Positions 19,689 to 30,357 of a stretch of 63,777 nt of DNA are shown here, in pieces (positions within the stretch are counted from its first letter, which is position 1; each line of letters starts with the position of its first letter). The stretch spans positions 1 through 63,777 of the forward strand of contig CALSCO010001053.1 in NCBI GenBank assembly GCA_943704415.1. The letters run 5' to 3'. This DNA is from Parvularia atlantis. Its lineage: Eukaryota; Opisthokonta; Rotosphaerida. The notes below the pieces were generated by a model. The model was not told the DNA's origin and ran no database searches. It worked only from the letters and a program-made list of their open reading frames with translations. Position numbers and translations under genes: made by a program.

Positions 19689-21470
19689 ATGGAAGAAGTT
19701 GAGCTCAGCTTGGACCGGCGGCTGCTTGTGCCGGACGCGGTGGCGGCTGGTGGCAGTGTCGCGAGCGAGGGCGAGGGCGAGGGCGAGGGCGAGGGCGAGG
19801 GCGAGGACGCGATGATGGACGAGGACGGCGACGCGGACGGCGCCGACGCCGATGCGGAGCGCGATGGCAGCGGCGGACGCGCGGACGACGATGCGGGCGA
19901 CGACGAGCTCATCGCTGTACCGCCGGACGTGCTTGATGCGTCACCGGACGATGACGACGGTGCGCGCGCGCACGCACTCTTCGGGGCCCTAGCCGCGTCA
20001 CGTCCGCCTCACCGCCGCGCGCGCATGCGCCACGCGACACACGCAGACCCTAACTCAACCGTCGACGAGCGCTCGCCCTCGCCCTCGGACATCATCCCGC
20101 CCCGTGTCGCGCGGCTGCACCGCCTGCTCTCGTACTCAGCCAGCACCCCGCGCGTCACCCGCGTCGGCGAGCCGTACCAGGCCACCGTCCCGCCCGAGCC
20201 CGACCTCGTCCCCGAGGCCTACCTTGGTGCGCGATGCGCCGTGCCCGGTGCTCGCCCAACGCGCCCGCCCGCAGGTGTTGCGCGCGAACAGACGCTGGTG
20301 TGGACTGCCGGCGCCATCAGCGACGAAGACTGTGCGCCGCGCGCGCATCTCAATCATCCCGCAGACTTACGCCCGCCACAGACGACGTCTTTGTGCAGAA
20401 CGTGCGCATCGCGGCCGGCGCGCAGTACTCGGACGCTGTCCTGCTGCGTGCCCTGCACGAACTCGTCGACAGCGCCTACCACGCCGACTCGGCGATCGTG
20501 CGCGTCATCTCTTGGCTGGCGACCGAGGCGCCCACCGACACAACGCCGCTGGGCTCGTGGACGGCGGACGAGGTGACGGCGTTCGAGAGGTGCTACGGCG
20601 AATACGGGACCAACTTCTCCAAGTACCGCGCGCTCAACCTGGTGCGCTGTGCCGTTTTTCCGTTGCGCCAAAGTGTACGATGCTGACTTATCGCGCTGGC
20701 GCAGCTGCCGCACCGAGGCATGCGCGACTTGGTGCCTTTCTACTACTTTTGGAAGCGCACGCGCGCCAACGACGACTTCCGCACGCGGCGGCGCGTCGCG
20801 GCCCTCCTCGACGACCCGGCCGGCAAGGCGGCCGCGCCCGCACCGATGGACGCGTGGGACGCGCCAAGCGAGGCGACGCCGGCGGCCGTCTCGGAGCGCT
20901 CGATGCGCCTGATCCGCAGCTACCGGCAGCGCGCGGCGGCGGGGCGAGCGACGTCGGGCCCGGGCAAGGGCGAGGGCGGGCGGCCGGGGCGGCAGCGTGC
21001 GGGCACGCCGGTGCCGCAGCAGCCGGTGCCCAAACGCACACGGCGCTCGACACAGCAGCAGCAGCAGCAGCAGCAGCAACGCGCCAGCAACGGCGGCGGC
21101 AACAGCACGGCGCATCCACCACCGCGGTGCGTGCGGCGCCCGCGTTGCTCGCACGATGCTCACGGCGCGGCGCGGCAGGGCGCCCAAGCGCCAGTGCGAT
21201 GCATGCAACGAGCCGTACGCGCCGGGCACGGCGTCGCGCGGGGAGCTCGACCAGATGCTCTGCCGCGCCTGCGCCGACAAGTGGCGCGCGCGCTGGCGCA
21301 GCGTCCGTCGCAAGACGTACGCGGCCGAGGGGCTCAACGTAGTCGATTTAAACGCGGACGACGAGCTCGCGTTCTCGAGCCCGTCGTCGCAGCCCCACCG
21401 CAGGCGGCCGGCCATCAAGCGTGTGCCGACCCTGCGTCGTGCGCGCGTGCTGAAAGCGAGACTTGTGTAG
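19689..21470 (+). CDS. ELM2-SANT chromatin protein (MIER/RCOR/MTA-like)
   Basis: Probably a subunit of a class I histone deacetylase corepressor. Six exons (introns about 19960-20046, 20227-20274, 20330-20381, 20642-20704, 21127-21178). The N-terminus is acidic with a (GAGGGC)n-coded EG repeat. ELM2 signature RVGEPYQATVPPEPDLVPEAY, then YDVFVQNVRIAAGAQYSDAV and ALHELVDSAYHADSAI; SANT domain GSWTADEVTAFERCYGEYGT followed by LPHRGMRDLVPFYYFWKRT, the HDAC-binding layout of CoREST/MTA/MIER. A Q9 run follows. The C-terminus has CDACNEPYAPGT...MLCRACADKWR, a CxxC-x(n)-CxxC zinc-finger-like GATA-type element as in MTA/RERE. It starts 18 bp from NAR1 and ends 6 bp before the next start codon. Confidence 0.85.
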
Positions 21471-21476
21471 TGCAGC

Positions 21477-23277
21477 ATGGCGGCGATCGATGTTGGCTTC
21501 GCGCGCTCGTGCTTCCCCGCGCTCGCGACGGCCGACGAGGTGGACGCGCCGGCGGGGCGGGCCGCGGGGCAGACGACGCTGACGCGCGGGCACCGGCTGC
21601 GCCAGCTGCTGCTCGACAATGCCGGCGGCTCGCAGACGCTGCGCGGCGTCGCGGCGCGGATTAGCGACTATCTGCTGACGACCAACGTGCAGCTGGGCGC
21701 GTCGTACGCGACGAGCCTGCGCGCGGACAAGCGCGTCAAGGAGGGCACGCACGCGGGCGCGCTGCTGATGAACGCGGACGTGTGGGAGGTGTGCGCGCGG
21801 CCGCGAAGCGGGATCTGAGGCGCGCCGCGAAGCGCAGGTCGTCTACGCCTCGTCCGCGTCCGTCGCCTTCGGCAACATCTCGCAGGCGCTCGGCCCGACC
21901 CTGCGCAGCGACGACGAGATCATCGTGACCAACTTTGACCACGAGGGTGCGCGGTGGCCGGGCACGTCGGTCGGCGGGTGACCCTGCGCGCTCGCGAACG
22001 GCTTAGCAAACGTCGGCGCGTGGGAGCGCATGGCCAAGCTCCACGGCTGCGTGCTCAAGACGTGGCAGATCGACCGCGACACGCTGCGCCCCTCGCTGGA
22101 CGCACTCAAGGCGCTGCTCTCGCCCAAGACGCGCCTCGGTGCGCGCGCGTGTCTCGCTTGCCTGGACGCGCTCTCGCTGACGTCACGCTAGTGTGCTGCA
22201 CGCACGTCTCCAACATCCTCGGCTCGATCCACGACATCCAGGCCATCGCCGAGCTCGTGCACTCGGTCCCGGGCGCCGAGATCTGGTGCGCCATTACGCG
22301 CACGCAACGCAAGCGTGAACGCTGACTGTCGGGACAGCGTCGACGCCGTGGCCTACGCCCCGCACCGCGCCGTGGACGTGCGCGAGCTCGGCGTCGACTA
22401 CTACGTCTTCTCGTGGTACAAGGTCTATGGCCCGCACTGCGCCATCATCTACGCGCGCGCCCGGGCGCTCGCGCGGCTAACGTCGATCAACCACCACTTC
22501 CTCCCGTCGAACGAGCACCACCAGCTGGCGAGCAAGCTCCAGCCGGGCTCGGTCAACCACGAGTTCAACTACTCGCTGACCGCGGTGCGGCGCTCGCCTG
22601 CTCGCGACGCGACTGTGTCTGAGGCGCGCACGTGCACCAGATCCGCGACTACTTTGTCGCGCTCGGGCACGACGACCCCAAGAGCCTCGACCTCGACCAC
22701 CTGCCGACGCTCGAGCGCGACCAGGCCCGCGCGGCCATCGTCGGCGCGTTCGACAAGATCGCCGCGCACGAGGAGGCGCTGAGCAAGGTCATCCTCGACT
22801 ATCTCGCGTTGAAGAAGGACAAGGGTATGCGCGCGCGCGCGCGCACTGTTGGCGCGTGCGTGTGACCCGCGGCTGCCAGGTGTGCGCATCATCGGCGAGC
22901 CCACGGCCGACCGCAAGCTGCGCGTGCCCACGGTCGCATTCGTGGTCGAGGGGCGCAAGTCGTCCGAGATCGTCGCACTCGTCGACGAGAAGCACATCGG
23001 TGCGCGCACAGAGCGCGAGCGCACATCAGGCACACGACCTCACACGCACGCGGCAGGCATCCGCTGGGGCCACTTTTACAGCAAGGTGCGCGCCGGGCGG
23101 GGCGTTCGCACGCCTGCATTCACACACGCGTGCGTGCAGCGCCTGATCGACTACCTCGGCCTCGACAAGTACGACGGGATCGTGCGCGTGTCGATGGTGC
23201 ACTACAACACGCCCGAGGAGGTGCAGCAGGTCGTGCGCGTGCTGGACGACATCATCGAGAACAGGTTCCAGGGCTAG
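21477..23277 (+). CDS. Class-V PLP aminotransferase, cysteine desulfurase-like
   Basis: Nine exons (introns about 21789-21837, 21947-22006, 22139-22189, 22286-22337, 22585-22640, 22825-22879, 23000-23056, 23086-23139). Features: LLLDNAGGSQTL near the N-terminus, VVYASSASVAFGNISQ, IIVTNFDHEANVGAWE, CTHVSNILGSIHDI (typical fold-type I loop), VDAVAYAPHRAVDVRELG, and the PLP lysine in YYVFSWYKVYGPH. The end reads VRVSMVHYNTPEEVQQVV. This is the cysteine desulfurase-like group often labelled VC1184-type, mainly bacterial in my knowledge, which lacks a well-defined substrate. No active-site Cys loop of true IscS/NFS1 was identified, so a desulfurase role is unproven. The last 26 bp overlap the end of the convergent asparagine synthetase reading frame. 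Confidence 0.86.
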
Positions 23278-25510
23278 CCCCGTCACTGTGCTCACTTGTG
23301 GCCGCCGCAGCAGCAGCAGCACTCGGAGAGAACTGGTCGTGCGCGCGCTGCGCCCGGCCCGACGGGTCCGTGCTGCAGCCCCAGTCGGCGCGCGGGACCC
23401 ACTTCTGGACCGTGCTGTGCGCGACAACGCGCGCATCAGTGCGCATCAGCGGCAGCAGCACCAGCAGAACGCACAGCGCCGACGTCGGTTGCGGGAAGAG
23501 CTGCTCAAACACGTCGCGGTAAAAGTACGCCTCCTTGGTCGCCGGTGGCTGGTAGGGGAAGCGCGCGGGCGCCTGCTGCAGCTGCTCGTCAGTCACCCGA
23601 GCCTCGGTGTGCGCCTTAAGCGAGTCGATCCAGGCGTAGCCCACGCCGTCCGAGAACTGCTCCTTCTGGCGCCACAGCACCGACGCGGGCAGGTACGGCG
23701 AGGCCGGCGTCTGCCGAGCGCACGCGCGGGTCAGCAGCCCGTTCGCCCTCCCCGGTGGCCAGCGCGCGCACGTCAAAAGCCTTGCGCAGGACGCTCTTCT
23801 CCATCCTGCCCGGGCCGCAGACCTTCTCACGCGGGTCGAGGCTCATCGCCACGTCCAAGAACGCCTGCACGCACACGCGCAAGCGGCTTCGGTCGGCGAG
23901 CGCAGCGACGCACGACGGCGCGCACGCGCCTTGTCGAGGAAGGGCACGCGGCACTCGAGGCCCCAGGCCATCGTCGACTTGTTGGCGCGCAGGTTGTCGG
24001 CGTACTGCAGGTTCTTGACGCGCTGGAGCGACTCGAGGTGGAACGCCTCGGGCGAGGGTGCCTGGTGGAAGTAGAGGTAGCCTGCCGGTGTGGGCGGTTA
24101 GTCTCGCGCGCACGCGGGCGCACGCGCGCAGGCCGGGCCGGTGGATGGCGCACCGCCAAAGACCTCGTCCGCGCCCTCGCCCGACAGCACCGTCTTGACG
24201 CCGGTGGCCTTGATCTTGCGCGCGAGCAGGTACATGGGCGTGGACGCGCGCACAGTCGTGACGTCGTACGTCTCGAGGTGGTAGATCACGTCGCGCACGG
24301 CGTCGATCCCGTCCTGGACCGTGAAGTGATACTCGTGGTGGCGCGTGCCGAGGAACGCCGCGACCTCGGCCGCGTACTTGAGGTCGGGCGCGCCGCGCAG
24401 GCCGATCGAGAACGAGTGCAGCAGCCGCGACGACCACGCGCCGCCGCCGTCGTCGACGCCGCTGGCCTGGCGCGCCGCGTGCTGCCGCTGGGCGATCGCC
24501 GCGATCAGCGACGAGTCGAGCCCACCGGACAGCAGCACGCCGTAGGGCACTGGGGTTTTGCGTGCGCGCGCGTGAGGCACGCGATCGATCGCACAGGCGC
24601 GCACCGTCCGACATCAGCCGCTTGCGCACGGCCGCCTCGAGCGCGCGGCGCAGCACGCCCAGGTCGGCTGGGGCGCGCGGGACGTTCTGCGACCAGGTCG
24701 AGAGTGAGAAAATCTTGCCAGCGCTGCCGTGCGCGACCCACAGCGCACCTCGCCGTCGAACCATGACGGGTAGAACCAGCGGTAGAGGCCGCGCGCGGGC
24801 GTGTGCGCGTGGCCGGCCGGGAAGTGGATGATCGTGTCGCAGTCGTCGTGCAGCGCCGAGCCGTCGCACGCCCGGGCCCAGCCCTGGTACAGCGTCACGA
24901 CGCCGAGCGGGTCGCGCGCAGCCAGGTGCTCGCCCGTGCGCCCGTCCAGCAGCACAAACGCAAACTCGCCGTCGAGCAGGTCGACGCACGCCGCGCCGTG
25001 CTCGAGGTACTGCCGAACCGCGCGCCGGTCAGCGATCTGGTGTGGACTCGGATGCGCACACCGCGCCGCGCACGCACCAGCGGCAGGATCACCTCGCAGT
25101 CCGAGTCTGTCTTGAACGCGTACGGCTGCCGCAGGGCCGCGCGCAGCTCGCGGTGGTTGTAGATCTCGCCGTTGGCGCAGAGAACAATCTGCTCGCACGC
25201 GGGCAGGTGAGACAGCGTGTTCCATCGACGCTAGAGCACGCCGCACCGCGTCATCCGGGCCGCCCGTCAGGGGCTGCGCGCCACTGTCCACGCCAACGAC
25301 GGCCAGGCGCTCGTGGCACAGCGCGCTGCGGCCGCGCGTCTCGACGCCGCTCCAGTCCGGACCGCGGTGACGCAGCCTGCCAGTGCGCGCCGTTAAACAG
25401 CCAGTCGTGCCACATCGGCGCCGGCGCTACCGCTTCGACAGCTGCAGTAGGCGCGCGCGGCGCGCGGCCGCGTCCTCGGGGAGGCCGAGGCAGGCGAGGA
25501 TGCCGCACAT
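23252..25510 (-). CDS. ASNS: Asparagine synthetase (glutamine-hydrolysing)
   Basis: It makes Asn from Asp, Gln and ATP. Start [18 protein letters not shown], with Cys2 the glutaminase nucleophile; then [10 protein letters not shown] and [46 protein letters not shown], and the synthetase half [18 protein letters not shown] (PP-loop), [62 protein letters not shown], and [15 protein letters not shown]. At least ten introns, all GTGCG-type or close; one is only 35 bp (24714-24748). The C-terminus [20 protein letters not shown] is standard for eukaryotic ASNS; the tail after it is Ala-rich and ends at 23252, overlapping the convergent gene by 26 bp. Confidence 0.95.
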
Positions 25511-25584
25511 TGCGAGCAGTGGCGGTGTTCAAAGTGGACTCTGCCGATGGTGTCCCCTTTTGCCACTTACAGCCTAAGTGTCGG

Positions 25585-28500
25585 TCACGAGCTCAGCGCG
25601 GCCGACAGCACTGCGCGCTCGTCGGCAGACAGGCCCGCGACGATTGTGTTCATGAGCTGCACGTGCACGGGCTGTCAGATTTGCGCGCGTGGGAGCGCGT
25701 GGGAGCACGAGGCGCACCTGCGGCTGCTGCTCGAGCAGTGCTCGCATCGCGGCGATCAGGCGCTGACGCAGCGGCACGCGCAGCTGCTCCATCGGCGGCC
25801 CGAGCAAGCGCGCAAACACCGAGACAATTGACGGCAGTGCTGCTTTGGCCTGTCGACGAGCGCGCACGTTCAGCGGCGCCGTCTGCAATGGCACGCCACG
25901 AGCGTGCGCACCACGGGCACGTCCATGCTCACGAGCAGGAGCAGGCATGACACGACGGCCTCGGCCTCCGCAAAGTCCTCGCGCAGCGGCAAGTGCTGCA
26001 GGAGCACCGGCACGACCTCCGCCAGCGGCACTGCGCTCGGCCTGGCGCGCACGCAGATGGTCAACCGCGGCGCAGCACGAAGCATGGCGCGCGAGACGCA
26101 CGCTGCCACAATCATGCGGCACACAGCGCCGCACGCGTTGTCCAGCAGCTCGTCGGCCTGTGGGTGTTGCCGCGCGAAGAACGGGTGCAGCGCGCCAAGG
26201 ATGTGCACGTACGACCTGGCGCAGCGGCGTGCGCCCGACACGGCTCATGAGCGTCGCGTCGGCCACCTGCCGCCCCGCGCACACGCACTCGACGACGGCG
26301 CCGGGCGCGCCCTCGCACAGGCAGCCAAGCCCGTACACGGCGTTGCGCTGCACCTCGTCGTCGCTGTCCCGCAGGGCCTTGAGGAAGAACGGCAGGAGCG
26401 TCTGGCGGCGCCGTCGGCCACTAGCTGCGCCGCGCGGGCACTGATCGCACCTGCGCAAAGGGCGCACACCCGCCCTTGAGACCCGCGACGACCTCGGCCA
26501 CGCAGCCCACGGCCATCGACCGGTCCGACACGGGACTCCTTGGTTTCTGCGTGTATTGTGCCGCACTGGTCACGCATGGCACCGCCGCGCGCCGCCACGC
26601 AGACTCACGTAGTACTTCTGCAGCAGCGGCAGGTACGTCCCAAAGTCGTTGGCAAAGGCTGGCCCCAGCACGCCGGCCGTTGCGCCGATCACGTCCGCGG
26701 CGGCGTCGATCAGCAGCGCCTGCTCGCTGCGTCAGCACCGCGCCACGCGTGCGGGCGAGGGGCCGCACCTTGCGCTCCGACTCTTGCTCGTCGTCGTCGT
26801 CGTCGTTGCCGAAGCGCGTGGCGTCCGCGTCGTCGTCGTGGTCGTCAAACGTCTTTTGGCACGGCAGCGTCTTTGTGAGCACAGCCAGCATCGTTTTGCT
26901 GAGGACGTCTGCGCCGACCAAACCGTGAGCCTGCGCTCGCTGCCGCACACGGCACACGCACCGCGGCACGACTGCAGCAGGACCGGGCCGAGCACCGGCA
27001 GGTGGTCGCTCACGACGTGGCACACGGCTGTGCACACCTCGATGTCGTCGTCATCTGACAGCACCTGCGCGGCCGCCCGTCAGCGTCCTCAAAGCAGCCA
27101 CGCTAGGCGCACACGCACCGCCAGCAGCAGCGGCATGACGTGGTTCGCCAGCGCGACCACCTCGCTCGGTGCCTCCGGTGCACGCATCTCCTCCCACGCC
27201 ACACCACCCTGGAAGATGATGTTGAACGCGCGCAGGACCTCTGTCGTGCGCGCGGTCGTGTCAGCCCGGACCAAAGACAGCATCACGCGCGACGAACGGC
27301 CGAGCGAGACGACCGCCGCCTGGCACACTTCCGAGTGGTGGCTGTGCAGCAGCTCTGAGAGCACCTGAACGCTCTCCTGCCGACGGCACGTGGTCAGCTG
27401 CACTCGCAGGTGTGACGCCAGGGTCGACGCGTGCCTGGACGTAGGGCAGGAACGGCTGGCCGACGTGCAGGCAGATCTCGCCGATCGCCGCGATGGCCAT
27501 CTCCTTCTCGTACACGAACGTCGTGAGCACGGCCATGGTCCTGTAGCGGCCGTGCGGCTCGTCGTCGTCGTCATCGTCGTCGTCCTCGTACTCGCCGCCC
27601 TCGTCGTCGCCCTCGGCAGCGAGCGCGGTCGCCATCGCGCTCACATGGTCCTCGACCTCCTCGTCTTCGACCTCCGTGTCCGCGTTGAGCTGCGCCGACT
27701 CGAGTAGCCTCGGCATGACCAGCGGCAGGAACTCGGCAAACTGCGCCTGCGCGACGACCGCCAATCCGCATGAGCGCTGGCAGCGCAAACGCATCGTTCG
27801 CGCGCATGCACCTCGGTCAGGCGTGCGAGCGACGCGAAGAAGCCCCAGCTGCACTCGCGGATGCGCGGCTCGTCCAGGCGCGCGAGCCCGTCCAGCACGA
27901 CGTGCACGAGCGGGTTGATGTATGGCTGCGCAACACCGCCCTTCAGCGCGCGCACGCAAGTACACAGCGGCCGTGCGCGCATACCCTGAACGCCTCGAGC
28001 CCGACGGCCGTGGCAATGACGCCCATCGTGTCGGTCGTGAGCGAGCGCAGGGTTATGTCCTGCTCGTCCACGAGGCGCATCGCCGCCGACATCGTCTCTA
28101 TCACGTCCGGCAGGTACGGCAGGAAGCGCTGCAGCGGGCGTTGTCAGCCGGCTGCCGCCGCGCCCGTGCTCGCACCACACCTGCTCGGCCGAGTGCGCGA
28201 CCGAGCCGATCGCAGTAACGACGACCTCCTGCACGGTGCGGCTGTTGACGTGCAGCAGTGCCACAAGCTTCTGCATGAGCGGCTGGATGTACGGCAGGAT
28301 GTGCTCGCCTTTGACGCGAGCGTCAGGCTGGCGATACGTGGTCACACGGCACGGCACGGTCGCACCGAGCTGCTCGCAAAACACCTCGAGGGTCATGCAC
28401 GCGCGCTCGAGCAGGTGTGCGTGGCTCGTGTTGAGCACCTCAAACAGCGCCGGGATCACGGTCGGGTGGTGCTCGGACACCTCGGGCTGCACAAACTCTG

Positions 28501-30319
28501 CGACCAAGCGTCAGCAGCAGCCGGCGAGCCGCCGTTGTGCGCACCACCGAGACGGGCGAGCGCAAAGCACGCGGCCTCCTGCACCGCGCGCTCGCTGTCG
28601 CGCAGGCCCGCCAGCACCTGCGCGCGGGGGTCTGTTCAGCAAACGAACCGCCGAGCGCGACGCCCAGACGCACGATCGGCATGGCGTGGCCGACGAGCGG
28701 GCGGAGAAAGTCGCTGCAGCCTTCGACGACCACCTGATGCGGCATGCTCGGTGAGCGCGCACACCCCCGGCACTCGTGAGTGAGCGCACCGCCAGGCAGC
28801 GCATGGCCGCGCGACGATCCGTCGCCGTGGCGCTTGCCATCATCCGCGGCACCAGCTCCATCAGGGGCGGGATGATCTGCAGGTGCCTGCGTGAGCACGC
28901 GTGCGGCGCTCAGGCGACAGCGGGCACCTGCGGCGGCGGGACGTTCTGCGACAGCTTCTCGAGCGTCTCCTCAGCCACGGGCCCGAGCCGGTCGCCCGCG
29001 GCTGGCCCGGCGTCGGCCACCTCGTCAAACGTGTCGTCCTCGGCCACGAGCGACATAAGCGCGCCAACGATCGGCCCTGTCAGCTTGTGCTTGGTCACAC
29101 TCTTGGGCTTGCTGTGTCGGCGCGCGCAGGCATGAGTGGAGCCACTTGCGGCGCACGGCGTCCACGCACAACTCGGCCGCCCAGGCGATGAAGCTGAGGG
29201 CCTTGATGCGCGTGCCCTCCTCGAGCGTCTTGTTGCAGGCCATCTGCATAAACGTGTTGAGGATGGGGCCCATGTGCGCGGCCAGGATCGGGATCTCCTG
29301 TGCGGCCGTCAGTCCCGCACATGCGCACGCACACACACGTACGCATTCCACGAGCTCGTCAAACACCTCGACCGCGCGGCTCAGCCCGTCGTCGTCGCTG
29401 GCCACGGCAAACTCGTGTACGGCCTGCAGCATTGCTGGCACCGTCTGGCGGAAGCGCTCCTGTGACAGCCGCGCCGTCAGCCGCGCAGCGCGTCGTCACA
29501 CGACACGGGCACGCGCACGATCTCGTTCTTGTGCGACAGCCGGAAGCCGATTTCCTTGAGCGCGCTGCGGCCCGGCCCGACCGAGGTCAGATACACGCCC
29601 AGCGGCACCCCGCGGCGGCCAGCGACGCACAGCAGCGCGTTGGTGCGCACGTGCGAGCTGGCCGGGTCGCGCAGCGCCGTCGCGAGCATGTCGAGCAGCG
29701 GGTTGAGGTGCGCGCGCAGCTGGTCGGCCAGGGCCTCGGCGAGGATGGCGAGCAGGTAGAAGCCGATCTCGCGGTGGGCAACGTCAGGACGCGCGCAGAG
29801 CTCGGTGAGGAAGCCGAGTAGCTGCGGCCACTGCCGCGCAGCCACCTCGGACTTGGCCACGACGGCGATGATGTTGGCGATCGACTGGCGCACGAGGGCC
29901 CTGTGCGCGCACAAAGCCGTCGGCCCAAACGCTTTGTGCATGCCGCAGCGCACTTGTCGTCGACGGCCACGCGCGCGAGCAGCGTCTGCTTGATCTCGGC
30001 CTTGAGCGCGTGGCCCGTGTGCTTCCATGACGACAGCAGGCGCTGGCGCAGCAGCACCGCGGCCAGCTGCCGCACCTCCCACTCGGGGAAGCCGGCGAGG
30101 ATATGCATGAGCGCGACAACGACGCGCCGGTCGCGGAAGAAGCCCTTGAGGCTCTCGTACGCGGCGCGGATCACCTCCGTGTTGGGCACGAGCAGCTGCC
30201 GCAGCAGCTGCGCCAGCTCCGCGACCTTGTCTGGCGGCACCTGCGGCGCGCGCCGGCCGGCAGCGAGCGTGACACGTTGGCACGAACCGCGCAGGGGCCA
30301 CGTGGCGTACATCCGCCAT
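25585..30319 (-). CDS. IPO4: Importin-beta family karyopherin, importin-4/Kap123-like
   Basis: A nuclear import receptor carrying cargo such as histones and ribosomal proteins. The first exon codes only MAD, then VPPDKVAELAQLLRQLLVPN and EVIRAAYESLKGFF, and an importin-beta N-domain patch, WEVRQLAAVLLRQRLLSSW. A long series of HEAT helices follows through about 1,000 residues, e.g. ALVRQSIANIIAVVAKSEVA, REIGFYLLAILAEALADQL, LTGPIVGALMSLVAEDD, AEFVQPEVSEHHPTVIPALF, and an acidic loop with D8 (27555-27580 region), then FVYEKEMAIAAIGEICLHVG. The C-terminus is probably LMNTIVAGLSADERAVLSAA ending at 25585 after a last intron. About 15-20 short introns are present; not every border was fixed. The start is 38 bp from the divergent nucleostemin-like gene. 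Confidence 0.85.
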
Positions 30320-30357
30320 GCTTGCGTGACACTTCGAGAGTCGAGCGCCACGCGGTC
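30320..30357. promoter_or_regulatory. 38-bp bidirectional start region IPO4 / GNL3 with TTCGAGAGTCGA
   Basis: The start codons at 30319 (minus) and 30358 (plus) leave 38 bp. The 12-mer TTCGAGAGTCGA sits at 30333-30344, 13 bp before the plus start. It matches the spacers at 19675 and 35724 in ten of twelve positions. Confidence 0.55.

Noticed and set aside
21477-23277. Calling the class-V enzyme NFS1 (mitochondrial cysteine desulfurase)
   Set aside because: The NFS1 active-site Cys loop and the usual SxHKxxGP form of the PLP site are missing; it reads SWYKVYGPH as in the desulfurase-like side branch.
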